A DNA stretch of 64,000 bases, from assembly GCA_033002965.1 (NCBI GenBank), contig JAURVB010012907.1, forward strand, positions 1 through 64,000. The letters run 5' to 3'. Both the position numbers and the translations under genes were made by a program. Position 1 is the stretch's first letter. Each line of letters begins with the position of its first letter. Under the pieces are notes generated by a model. That model had not been told where the DNA came from. It made no database searches and was given only the letters and a program-made list of their open reading frames with translations. Below are positions 45,464-56,858 of the stretch, piece by piece. The DNA comes from Piper betle (lineage: Eukaryota; Streptophyta; Magnoliopsida; Piperales; Piperaceae).

Positions 45464-47229
45464 TGTACTAGTCAAGGAGTACTAGTGAAATTCTTTTAAC
45501 CAGCACCTCTCTCTCTCTTGTTCGTGAAATTTGTAAAACCACGCGTACTTATATATTAGGCTTAGGGAGGGACTTATATAATATGTTTACGGAGTTTAAG
45601 TTTGAAATCAATAAGGTATCTCATCCTTGCCGTTTTAATAAGTGGCAAAAAACTCTGCTAAATGGCATGGCGTTGGCAGTGGCATTAGACAGATCCAATA
45701 AAATGCTACCGATGCTGTCCTATGTCTAAAACTCAATTAAAACCTCACACATGGAGCCAATCAAAGGTGAAGAAGAAAAGTCTTATAGACCTGGATGAGT
45801 CAAGCTCTTTATCCTAACCTGGTGAGCTCTATCTATGTATCCAACCAAGTGAAAAGGAAACCCTAATCACTCACCGACCAATATGACACTCAAAACAAGG
45901 CAAAGCCTCAACACATACATACACAAAGTGACTTAATTAACTTAATTGTGTTGCTTAATGAAATATTAACCCTCATTAGGTAATCTTAATTAGTTTTTTG
46001 GTTGCAAGTATACTTAATGGAAAAGTCCATTACTTGAGGTTTAACGTAACAGACTTAACCACGCGATTATTCTAATGCACTAGAATTGGAACCGTTGGCC
46101 CTAACGCTCTAGAGATTTGGTAAAAAACCGATGGGCCATCATGGTAAACTAGGTGCTAAGGTGGCAGGAACAGTGTTCCCAGATGCTCATCAATTTTCTT
46201 ATATCTTGATCATGGTCTTGAAGACTACAAATGGGGCCTGCATAAAAGGGTAGGGCTAGCCAACATGGTGAGCTTGAATCTTGTAAAATTTAAAGTTCAA
46301 ACGTCAAGGATTTGGGCATGAGTGGACTTGGGAATGGAAGGTATTGGCAATGTCATTTCTAGAGTTGGCTGGACCTACTTGGCTTAGGAAATTCCTACTG
46401 CAAAATCTATTATTCCATTGGCTCTCAAAATTTTCATTAATGTTACTAGGGCACACCCTAAGCTCTGGATGAAATTTCATGCAATTTCACAACCAAATGG
46501 CTAGGGTAAGGGATTTTGTAACAAGAACTAGGGAACCAGGGTTTTACTCTTTATTCTTGTGCACTCTATAAAAATTCTATTAATTAACCAACTAAATGAT
46601 TTTAACTTAACAAAAAAATTTCATGTTTCTAGTAGAAACTTATTGAGTCCATAGGTAATATTTACAAATTTTATTAACTTCCTTTAATAAGCTCACTAGG
46701 AAGCACAATCTTATAGTATGGCATGACAAATCAACAAAACAACAAGCACACAATGCAATTAGAGGTTTTATTCAAACCCTTAATGATGTCATTTGTTGTT
46801 AATAATTTACCATGAAATATCTAACATACTAACCTACAATCATGCAAAATATTGCATCCAATTGCTCCCTAAAAAAGGGTGTGAAAATTCGGGAAATGGG
46901 TGGCTAAGTCACTGTGAGCGGGAAAGCAGCCACCTTTCATTAAGTTTGGCACCTATACATGAATGATCATACATGCATAATCTAACATTACAATGAAAAT
47001 CAAAGTTGTAGATTAGGCTCTTATGAAGTTAACAAGACCAAGATCATGCAACAATGCAGATCATGAGATACACATCTTGCAAAAATCATAGTTATGTATA
47101 TAAACATTCAAATGACATGATTCTAAAGCCTAACAACCCTAACAAGCAGATCCACATGTGGAAAGTACGACAAAAAGGAAAACACATACAAATCTACAAG
47201 GATTAGTCACAACAAACATGGGTAAAGGA
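45464..47229. other. No recognisable gene; repeat-like
   Basis: The first about 60 bases may be leftover internal sequence after the second PBS. The rest is AT-rich with no protein signature. It leads into repeat family X at 47230 and may be part of the same element. Confidence 0.45.
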
Positions 47230-47620
47230 GTAAAGGTTAGACCTTTACCTTAACCGTTTCTTAAGGGAGGTCTCTTGGCAAACCTTCAACCCTATCACGT
47301 TCAACCCTCGAGGCTTGGCTAGGCTTGAAGAGAGCTTGGAAAAGCTAGGGAGGTCTAGGGAAGAAGTGGAGAAGGGGGAAGTAGAGGCTAAGGTCAGAGT
47401 GAAGAGCCAAAGAGGTGAAAAATGGAGCAGAGCTATATTTATAGGTAGGGAAACATTGTTGGAGCGGGTGTTCGCATAGTGCAAGGGTGCTCGACTTTGC
47501 AAAACTGGAGTAGACCGTCTTGTGCACCTGCTGAACAAAACCACATGCAACCTAGGGTGTGGGTGCAAGGGCGCTGCCAACGAGATATTGTGCTAGGCCT
47601 TGGTGTAAAGGTGCAGTGTG
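47230..47620 (-). repeat. Repeat family X, copy 3
   Basis: In reverse complement similar to 10060-10600 and close in layout to 34090-34586: gcttggctaggcttgaagag, a purine-rich tract, gagctatatttatag (TATA-like) and gtgcaagggcgctgccaacg. The overlapping minus-strand frames at 47245-47580 are by-products. Confidence 0.5.
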
Positions 47621-47710
47621 GTGCCTCGTGCTGGGTGTAGTTTACGTGAACCTAGGGTTTGTATTAGTAGGGCTGTCAGATGACATAGAGAATCGCGCCA
47701 CTGATTCCAG

Positions 47711-47875
47711 TGTGAGATCCTTTAACTTTATCCAACATCTAATACTTTTTAAGGTAAGATCTTCTTTATTAGTGAGAATGAACTATATATTATCAACTTT
47801 GGTTATTCACTTTTGAAGAAATGACTTATGCCTATTAGTTTACACCTTGGGTTGGGTTGTTATAGATGGTATTTA
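47711..47875 (+). mobile_element. TRIM-family LTR with truncated PBS
   Basis: TGTGAGATCCTTTAAC through GGTTGTTATA (47711-47863) matches the LTRs of the TRIM at 28970-29410. It is followed by gatggtatttataac, a primer site broken after TGGTAT, where repeat family Y begins. It represents one LTR plus a few internal bases. Confidence 0.65.
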
Positions 47876-50480
47876 TAACACCCCAAATCTGATTTGCTAT
47901 TAAACCGAACTGGACGTGTTACAGGAGACCAAACCGACTATTAAATTTGATTAAATTGGTCGACCCAAACCTAAACAGAAGAGATCTACTCTTAGTGTCA
48001 TAAGATGAAAAGAACACCACTATGAATGTATGAAATGCACAACCTAGTAGAACACTATGCGGATGACATAACAATAACAAAAGTCACATTCCAATCGACT
48101 AAATATGATAAAAATTTTGTATATAAATGGACAAAGTTTCCCCGAAAAGTGTAATAAAGAAACCACCTTGTCTATCATTATATCACAAAATAGCAAGATA
48201 TATCATAAGAACATCATATTTTGTCAACAACATAATTCATGACCCATCTACTGATTTGTCATTAACAAGACTTAAAGTTACTACCTTCAACATTACAGTG
48301 TCATTATCATCGATATCAAAATATCAATAACAAAAACAAGATAACCGTGCATTAAAAATCATCAAAATATTTCATCAAAAGTTTTACACATTAACCAACA
48401 TCACAATTAAGTGTCTTATCGTCAGACATGTTTGTGCAAGGATATCAATGCTCATTTGTCAAGTCTGGCATATCTTGTTGTGTCTGATGCTCACCTATAT
48501 ATATAATAAAAACCACTAGCAACGGTTGTCACTGGGCCAGAAAATAACTAATATCAAACTATCAATAAGAGATAACTCTCATAAAAAGAAAGCATGCATA
48601 TACTTCATCAGAACTCTCATATGGGTAAACTATTGAGGAGCCATCGAGCAAAAGTCTTGATAGCATCCCAAACTTACTAGTCATATGCCTCTCCTGACAT
48701 TTTCTAACTGTCCCTCTCTTGAGAATACCAGTATCCTAAACCCTCTTATTTCCTCCATATATCTCCTACCCCTAAGCACAAAGGCTGAGTACTCTCAGGC
48801 AGTCACCTTCAGTGCCCTTTGAACCACATGTCTAGACATGCATTGTATAGCAATACTTGAGAACCTCCACACTTCTCCAGGTGGGAGGAAACTCAAAGCA
48901 CAGAGTAGTCAGGATCCCTTAGGAATAGAATAGCCCTCTCACTAATCTAAAGCCCGTTGTGACTAGTACGTGCACCTCTCATGGTATGTGCAAGTTGGTT
49001 TCACCTTCTCTTGTCTCACTGTAAACTTAATAAAATTATATATAGGCATAGTAAGAAATTTATATAATAGGCTCAAAGAGAACATATGGTGGATCTTATT
49101 TTCAAAATTAGACTAAAGAGATCTCATCCTTGAGAGGTTCTTGATCGAAAAAACTATTTGACTAAATGACCTGAGTTAAGTGGGATCCGAGAAAACACTA
49201 CTTAACCAGTCCTACAAATAATAAATCAAATCACAACAAAAGAAACTATAAAAAGGGGTGAGTCCTAAGTGGACCTAGTTGAAGCTCCAAGCATGGTCTC
49301 GCACCTATGCGGCTAACTTCTACACCAAACCTACACAAACATAACTAAATACTAACACCCATGTACACCTATATGAAGCATGAATGATATGATGGATAAA
49401 TCAAACAACACTAGGACAATCATGTATATCTTGATCAATCCAAACAATCCCTAATCTTGTCGACAATATAATCATGTACAAGTATATGATACAGAGATAA
49501 CATGATAATATTTCAGGCAACACTCAACAAGGTAAGGCAACCCTAATAGTCATTTATATGCATATGATAAACCTATAATTAATTCCATATCATGGTAATG
49601 CAATTAAATTCAAACGTCATCACTAATCACAATCTGACAATTATCATACAACAATCTCATCAATTAATACTTAACTATATGAATCTGCATTCCTAGGTAA
49701 TCAGACCATCAACATCACAAATTTATTAATATATAATTAAACATATCAATTAACTAAATATAGATCATGATTCTGATAATCAAACTAATACCAAATTGTC
49801 ATAATTCAAGTATTCATTTATAATTATATCAAAAGTTCATAAACTATCTCCATACTACTTAATAAAATTAGCATTTTATGGTCCATCACACTAGTTAGTA
49901 GAGCAAACCTAAATTTACATACATGCAAATCAATTTAAAAGTATATAATCGAACTCATCTAGAATATTTATTAGAGCATGCAATCAAATCCATTCATTCA
50001 CATCATACAAATTGGATCACAAAATAGTTATAATCATCAATCACATGAAATGAAATGAAATTAAGCAATATACCTATGTTGCCTGTCACGTGGCGATAGT
50101 GGCAACGGTTACAACTGCCGGTGGACGCTAAGTGGAGGAAGACAGTGGTTGAGCTCGTTGTTCCTTGAGAGAGGACAGTGAAGAGAGGAGGTTCATGGTG
50201 GCTGGGGCTTCCTCGACCAGCAGCGACGGCTCGTCATTGGCGACGGCAAGTGGGAGCTAGCTAGAGGAGGAGGAGGCCATGCAAGAGAAATGAGAGTCGC
50301 CGGTGGAGGTCAAGAAAGATAGGGAGGGTCAGCGGTTGGAGGAGAAGGTCGAGGGGAAGAAAAACAAGTCTAGGGTAGTTTTGTAAATAAAAGTTGACAT
50401 GTCCCAGACTCAAATAAAAAATAATAATAATAAAAAAAGGAAAATAAAGTAAAATGGACTTAACCATGGTCGAATGTCAT
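47876..50480. repeat. Repeat family Y, copy 2
   Basis: Begins taacaccccaaatctgattt and follows the layout of 30702-33860: cctaagcacaaaggctgagt at 48775, cctccacacttctccagg, the caagttggttt block, then an AT-rich part and a GC-rich block (50090-50370) with gccggtgga(g/c) phrases. The GC-rich block has no recognisable product. The right end is uncertain. Confidence 0.55.
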
Positions 50481-50782
50481 GCTCTAAATACTACCAACCC
50501 CATCAAAAATTCTATCTAAGGTGTCTTAATACGGTCAATGACCTAAATCTAATTTCTATGGTCCACTAAAAAGAATAATAAAATAATCATAGCTTACTCT
50601 TGTATATATAGATAACATAGTCTGTTACTGCATATTTGACATTGTTGTCATACACTCGGGTATACATGACCCCTCATGGCACATACACATGGCTGGCTTT
50701 AGTCCAGCGCACGTATTTTGAAAATCTAACTGACTTGAAGCGACGACTGAGCCAACCAGTTCAGTATTATCAAACATTGACT
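50481..50782. other. No recognisable gene
   Basis: Short spacer, partly similar to the 33660-33760 part of repeat Y (catacactcgggtatacatgac against catactcggctaccatgaca), so probably its continuation. Confidence 0.4.
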
Positions 50783-51102
50783 CACGTGATGGGCTTTATA
50801 GTATTAGAGATAACTTGGTTCCCTATTGGATGATGAATTAGGTAGGGATGTTGGCTAAGCTGCCAAAGGCTAAAGAAGGATGTCATTTTGGGCTAGCGAT
50901 AGGCCAAGTGAAAGAATTTTGAGGGCAGAATTTCCAAAGGTGGGTAAATTATGAGATCCTTTAACTTAATCCCACGTCTAATACCTACTAGGGTAAGATT
51001 TTATTTATCAGTAGAAATAGAATATAGATCATCAACTTCGGTTAACCACTTTTAAAAAGATAAATTAGGCCCATTAATTTGCACTTTAGCTGAGCCATTA
51101 CA
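50783..51102 (+). mobile_element. TRIM-family copy, lacking the first LTR
   Basis: 50783-50949 resembles the TRIM internal part (agtattagagataacttggtt for the primer site, then gatgttggctaagctgcc, gagggcagaatttccaaagg). 50950-51102 resembles its LTR (tatgagatcc...gagccattaca). No LTR is found on the left, where the sequence is of repeat Y type. Confidence 0.65.
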
Positions 51103-51242
51103 TTCAAATGGCTAGGACTAACCATATGGGAAAAACAATCTAGACTTGTGAAAGATACAATCCTAAACATAATTAGACTTGACTCAAATAAAATCCAAAA
51201 ATAAGAGTCGGGATGACATAGTGTCCAACCGGGCAACGAGCA

Positions 51243-51567
51243 TCACGACCGGGCGCAGAGCCTCACTACAAAATCTCTCAATGAAGCACACATTAATACA
51301 CTCAGTTCAGTTATTTATACTCATATACAACTATATATTTATAGATAATGAATACAAAACATTATACATAAGATACAATCAACCTTTTTAATATGAAGGG
51401 CCAACACCAAATGCACCTCCTTGGAACTCTCACCAAATGTATCCCGCAATTCTTCTTAAATTCTTTGTTCCTCCTAAAGTAAATCCATGTCTTCACGACT
51501 TCCTATGTAGTTGTATACTTTTTCACATTCATCGTATGATAAGAGACTCCAAAAATTCTCCCCTCTC
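51243..51567 (-). mobile_element. Partial copia-like LTR with polypurine tract
   Basis: On the minus strand GAGGGGAGAA (51567-51556) precedes TTTGGAGTCTCTTATCATACG, matching the LTR start TGTTGGAGTCCCTCATCAT of the copy at 52701. About 310 bp are similar to the first half of that LTR (tacactcagttcagtt, tatttata.ataatg.ataca, aggg..aacaccaaatgcacc). It is the 3' LTR of the short element whose PBS is at 51990-52003. Confidence 0.65.
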
Positions 51568-52005
51568 AAATCATACGGAACACTAAGGTTGTTTTAGCAT
51601 CCTTCACAAGGTAAAGGAGATACAACGCCGACAATCTCCCCTTCTATACCCATGTGGAAAGTCTTTGGAAAATTTTCCACATTGCACCACTTGTTGAATA
51701 TGCGTCAAACTTGATGAACCATTGTCAACTGCCATCACATTAGGAAGGAAAATTTTCAACTCATCTTCCCTCCTGACGCATGTGGAAAGCTCTCTTTCGC
51801 CCCTTATTAGAACCTCTAGCACATCTCCTCTACTGATAAAGACCCTTTGCTGGCACCATCCAATAATCATCTTGAAAAAACATAAACAATCTTGAACGAA
51901 CCAAGCCCTTCAATAGTCTATCTGACAAACCTCCACCTGCCAATTAACCGAAGCTCCACTAACCAAGGCACGAACCAAAGCTCGTACCAAAGATCTGATA
52001 CCACT
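51568..52005 (-). mobile_element. Short internal region of non-autonomous element
   Basis: Between the polypurine tract and the primer site (minus strand AGTGGTATCAGATC at 52004-51991) lie only about 420 bp. The minus-strand open frame 51604-51870 (MIIGWCQQRVFISRGDVLEV and on) has no recognisable gag or pol motif. The element is thus a small non-autonomous LTR retrotransposon. Confidence 0.6.
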
Positions 52006-52701
52006 TGTTGTGATTTTAACACACAAAATTTATAGACTCCAAGTTGTGCATTTCGACAAGGCAAATAAATAAGGTACAAAAGATAGAGGAGAACTAATTT
52101 AACATAGAAACCCTAAAAAATATGAGGATAAACCATAAACCATCCACTATAACAAATAATGGGTATATCATTAGGTGAAACGGTACATCAACTTCATAGT
52201 CTAGATTAGACAGAACTTATCTCTTCATCATCTGACAATGTACTTCGTTAGACGGAACCCACATAATTCAAACTATGATACACATCCAATTGGGAATAAC
52301 CACAATCTCAACCTAGATAAAAAAATCTAATTGGGAAGACTCCTACCTTGTGAGGTGAGGCTCTCCTTCCTCTAAGAGAGATTGAGAAAGCCTCACTGTA
52401 AAACCTCATAGTGCAGCACATAATGATACACTCACTTCAGTTGTTTATATTTATATACAACTACATATTTATAAATAATGGATACAAAATATTATACAGG
52501 AGATGCGGCCAACCTCTTTAATATGGAGAACCAACACAAATGCACATCTTTGAACATTAGAACTCTCCCAATGAATCTCTTCTTTGTCTCCCACAATTGT
52601 TCTCAAATTCCTCATTCTTCCTAAAATAACTCCATATCTTTGCAGCTTTCTATGTAGTTATACACTTTGTCACATTCATCCAATGATGAGGGACTCCAAC
52701 A
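52006..52701 (-). mobile_element. Complete copia-like LTR (696 bp)
   Basis: On the minus strand it runs from TGTTGGAGTCCCTCATC at 52701 to AATCACAACA at 52006, directly followed by the primer site. The TGTTGGAGTC start is common in plant Ty1/copia LTRs; lineage is inferred from that alone. Confidence 0.65.
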
Positions 52702-53078
52702 ATTTCATAACTTGTGAGGAGAGGTTCTCCCTCCTTTAAGGGAGAGAGGGAGAGCCTCACAACAAAACTTCACAGCGAAGCACAAATGATACACTCAGTT
52801 CAGTTGTTTATACTCATGTACAATTCCATATTTATACATAATGAATACAAAATATTATACATGAGAGACGCCTAACCTTTTGAATACGAAGAGCCAACAC
52901 CAAATGCACCTTCTTGAGCATTGGAACTATCACAATTAATCTCTTCTTCGTCTCCAATAATTCTTTTCTAATTCTTCATACTTCTTAAAGTAACTCTGTG
53001 TATTTGTGACATCCTATGTAGTTGTACTGTTTCTCACATTTATCGTATGATGAGGGATGCCAACAATTCTCCCCTCCC
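52702..53078 (-). mobile_element. Partial second LTR in tandem, with polypurine tract
   Basis: 52702-53065 repeats 52341-52701 at a spacing of about 360 bp (cttgtgaggagaggttctcc against cttgtgaggtgaggctctcc; shared tacactca.ttcagttgttta and gagggactccaacaatt or its variant). On the minus strand it starts TGTTGGCATCCCTCATC after the polypurine tract GGGAGGGGAGAAT (53078-53066). So the 3' LTR of one element, truncated, abuts the LTR of the next. Confidence 0.65.
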
Positions 53079-54779
53079 ATACTGAACATCCGAGTTGGTT
53101 TTAACATTCTTCACATCACCACTTGTCAAATACCCTCGAACTTAATACACCATTGCCTACCGCCATCGCATAAGGAGGGAAATATCTCAATAGGAGCGTT
53201 GTTGTTGTTCAACGCACGTGGTGTGTGGCACTGAGGGCAATGGGGGCAGGTGCTCATGTACACCGAGGACACGTCGTGGGCAGAGTGGGAAACAATAATG
53301 AAGGGTTTGGATGACCCATCACCCTTGGACTAGGCCCACACCGTCGGCACGACTGCCAGCGGTGGCAGCAGGGAGGAGTTGGAATGATGAGGGGTGGTGG
53401 CAGTTCCCGGCCATTCCGTTGATACCCATATTGTTGGCGACAGCGGCGTTGATTTTGATGGCAGTGTCACCTACAACATACCGAAAATGGTTTTTGTGGA
53501 AGTGAAGATGAAGATGACATTTTTTAAAGAAATATTATTATTTTCCCAAGCTAAGATTAAAATGTGTTTTTGTTATCATAAAAAACCTTTTTTGTTTGGT
53601 AAACTGCATGTGGGATGCCTCAATTACCCTAATTTTTTAATTTTTTAAGAAAAAAATTATTGCTTTCCACTAAAAATTAAATAGTGAATAAATGTGAGGG
53701 CTGTAAATATCATGTATTTGTTATGGCCTCTATCCCGATTAATTAATTAATTAAAATAGTAGTGTTGCTACATTTTGTACATGGTGTCACATTCATTCAC
53801 GGTTGGTTCTCCTTAGTATTTACGGTATTTATTGTGTTGGGGGGAATTTATATTGATTTTCTATGCTTTTGCTAGTATGTGATTTTGGTTGGCCATTTTA
53901 AAGAGTACATCATCTTAGGTAGGCCATTTTTTGCAAGCTAAATGTTTGATAATTACATTGTCAGTTTAGTGTTGTTGAATAATTTAATAATCTATTTGAG
54001 ACATTTTGAGTGTATTTAATATTGCCGATTCCTCAATTTGGTGTATTTCATATTCATTGGAAAGTGCTGGTTGTGATCTATATGAGGCATGGTGGAGGTG
54101 CATATGGGCGTATCCATTTCAGGTCTATTATATATATGCGAGACAAACTAACCTTGTTTTAATTTGCTGTGTGTTGTTTAGATCAATAGACTGGTAGACC
54201 ATCCACTTATTAGACCGGTAGTAGTCAATTGAGCACAATAGTCAAGATGGCTGATAGACTGCACAAAGGTTACCCACCGCTTAGATGTAGTGTTTCTCTG
54301 GCACCAACTCATGGCAGGAGATTCCCTTTGTTTGCATGTGATACATCAGTGGACTCACATGCAGTGGTTTTCAGGATGTTGCACGAGGAGCAGCAGGTCT
54401 TCGGGAGGAGCAGCTGTGAGACTGGGAGATTGACAAGAGTACCAACATGATTTGATCAGACTATTGGATATAATCTGCAACATGGTAGTGGTAGTGACGA
54501 GACTAGAGAAGAGGCCAACAGAGAGGGAAACCCTTATCGAGCCCTCTTAGCTTAAGAGAGTACCACCACTAAGAGCAGAGTTTCTGCATGTTTTGATAGT
54601 CCCACCAATAGTAGGGCTGTATGACATGTCACCATCAAGTATGCCAGCAGAAATGCCATTTCTATGACCAGCTGGTAGTGAGTAGGCAGAGATCACCTCA
54701 CCCAGATAGTTTGCTATTAGTGGGGAATCAAGTGCCCAGTGTCTCGATTGCAAGGTCAGAGAGAGATGGGTCATCAAAC
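53079..54779. other. No recognisable gene
   Basis: 53079-53240 continues leftwards-oriented internal sequence of the copia-like element. 53240-53490 is a GC-rich block with open frames but no family signature. 53500-54000 is AT-rich. 54229-54450 has an open frame (MADRLHKGYPPLRCSVSLAP) that may be the N-terminal part of the following gag, but this is not demonstrable. Confidence 0.45.
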
Positions 54780-55230
54780 ATTTTTTGAAAAACTATGGAT
54801 GACTATTCTATGAGAGGGCAGACTCTGAGATTGCCTTGAAGTAGATAGACATAGCCAAAGGAGTACTGACATACATGGGATGCTTGTCACAATTATGGGT
54901 GGGTGTGGCAACTGGTGCCATGAAGAATTTGGGCAAGATATGGTGGGAGTCTGCCCATACCGCTTTCCTCGGGGCTAGAGCCTTGGACCTAATATCGAGG
55001 GATGAGTTCCAAGATGTGTTCTATGCCTAGTACTTCTTCAAGACAGTCAGAGCTAAGATGAAGATGGAGTTCTTATCATTACGGTAGCAAGAGGGTGCAT
55101 CGGTTGTGGAGTAAAAGGCTAGTTCCTGACCCTAGAGAGGTTTGCATTTGGCAACTTCTCCAGTGAGAGGGAGTGGGCAGCATAGTTTTTTCATGATTGA
55201 GGATCCACATCAGATATATTGTAGCTACCT
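54780..55230 (+). pseudogene. Ty3/gypsy gag remnant
   Basis: A broken plus-strand frame gives WWESAHTAFLGARALDLISR, then DEFQDVFYA, stop, YFFKTVRAKMKMEFLSL and EGASVVE. This is the gag capsid pattern (W......W..F...F...Y.P......K..EFL.L.QG..SV.EY). Several internal stops (for example TAG at about 55028). Confidence 0.7.
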
Positions 55231-55699
55231 TTTCATGCAGGACTTTATCGAACACAGTGATGAGGGCACTCGAGTATGAGCATGCCTAGGAGTAACACCA
55301 CATGACTAGAGGGAGTGGTCAATCCAGTTGGCAGAGCAAAGACAGTGGGGTCAGGATGATCAGGGTCCCAAGCAGTAAAGGAGGTGGAAAGACTAGGGAG
55401 TGATAGTGTATACCACTGAGGGTCAATAGATGCAAAGGTTTCCTTAGTAGACCCAAATATTGTATACCGATTCTTACAAGGTAGACGACTACATGGAGGA
55501 CCTGCTGTGCCCACACTGTCAGAGAGACTTTCCTATACCACCTTAGCAGCCACTTCTATCTTCATGACCAGCCCATCCTAAGGGGCACCAATTTAGAGGT
55601 GACCTGCAGCAGCGGACACAACACAAAAAGTTTGGCCAATAGGGCCAGAGAGGATGTTAGAGGCTGGTAGGGTTCGTGGAAGTAGACATGATACCGCTA

Positions 55700-56190
55700 C
55701 AGAGGGATGATGTTGCCAGATATATGATCTGATGGATGATGGCATTTAGACTATGAGGCCAAAGGGGTATGGCATGGCATGATGTGCACACTCACAGTTG
55801 AGGAGGGAGTACACGACACCACCATTATCATAGATACCCTTCTTATCCACTCAGTATCAGCAGTAGTGTTGTTTGATTTGGGCAGTACACACACTTTCCT
55901 AGCCAGGACCTTCGTAGATAGGATTGGCTTTACGATAGGTGATGTAAGACACAACTTATTTCTATTGACCCCCAACTTGTGCCACTCTTACCACCAGAGT
56001 GTGCGTAAGAGGCCTCCTTATTGTCATTCACTGTTGCACGTTGCCGATGGACTTTGTGATTCTACTGATGAGACAATTTGATGCCAACTTTGATATGGAC
56101 TGGATGACAAGGCTCAAAGCGCTGATCGACTGTCAGAAGAAGAAAGTGTGGCTTCACCTCTCACGCCATGAAAGAGTGATGTTTCATGGT
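55700..56190 (+). pseudogene. Retrotransposon aspartic protease remnant
   Basis: The frame at 55779-56081 reads MCTLTVEEGVHDTTIIIDTL, then SAVVLFDLGSTHTFLARTFV. This is the retropepsin start (VLFDSGATHSFIS) with the active-site Asp kept (55875-55877) but the second residue Leu (TTG) instead of Ser/Thr. After a frameshift, FDMDWMTRLKALIDCQKKKV at about 56085-56150 corresponds to GMDWL....A.IDC..K.V. Inactive. Confidence 0.8.
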
Positions 56191-56764
56191 AGAGGTAGAG
56201 GTAGCATAGGCAAATTCATTTCCTTAAGCCCAAAAGGTGATAGTGAGAGGATGCGTGGCCATTCTTGTCCACATTGTGGCCTCCAAGGAGCAGCCAGTGC
56301 CGACTGCATCTGACGTTCTGACATGAGGAGACATGACTCTTTTGATCCCAGCAAAGGCAATGGAGCTACCCACGACCAGATAGACAGAGATTGACATCAA
56401 GGTGCTACCTCGTGGTGACACATAGGCTACCAAGAAGCTGCCTCAGATGTTGCCATTTGAGCTCCACGAACTCAAAAGCCAGCTACGAAAGATTTGTGAA
56501 AGGGGATTCCTTGAGCCAAGTGACTCGTCCGAGGATGCCCCAGTTCTACTTATAAAAAGAAGATGTAGGTCTTAGGATGTGCATGGACTACAGTTGATGA
56601 GCATGTGCGCAGTTGCCATGCCAGTACATGGTTACTTGGGAGTCTGACAATGGGGCGCGTCCACCCATACTAGCATGCCCCTTCTTTTTGGGTGTATGCT
56701 ATGTTTTGAGCCTAGTTATTGCGTGCATCACCCCTTGGGTGAACTGCAGGGATCAAATTTTCTT
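56191..56764 (+). pseudogene. Reverse transcriptase N-terminal remnant, then deletion
   Basis: Broken frames at about 56430-56590 read LPFELHELKSQLRKICERGF, LEPSDSSEDAPVLLIK and LRMCMDYS, equivalent to ..EL.EL..QL.EL...GFI.PS.SPWGAPV.FVKK, LR.C.DYR. The remainder of RT, RNase H and integrase is missing; by 56765 the sequence is already at a polypurine tract. Confidence 0.7.
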
Positions 56765-56858
56765 GAGAAGGGGAGGTTGTTAAACCAAGGCATTTCACCC
56801 GATGGTTTTAGTTTTGGTATGGTCACAACCCAAATCAAGTTGCATGCTGGTCCTTTTT
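56765..56858 (+). mobile_element. Polypurine tract and LTR start, interrupted
   Basis: gagaaggggagg (56765-56776) is a polypurine tract, followed by TGTTAAACCAAGGC at 56778, the beginning of this element's 3' LTR. After 81 bases it is interrupted at 56859 by TGTAAAGACC, the start of another family's LTR. The continuation of the interrupted LTR was not found. Confidence 0.65.
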
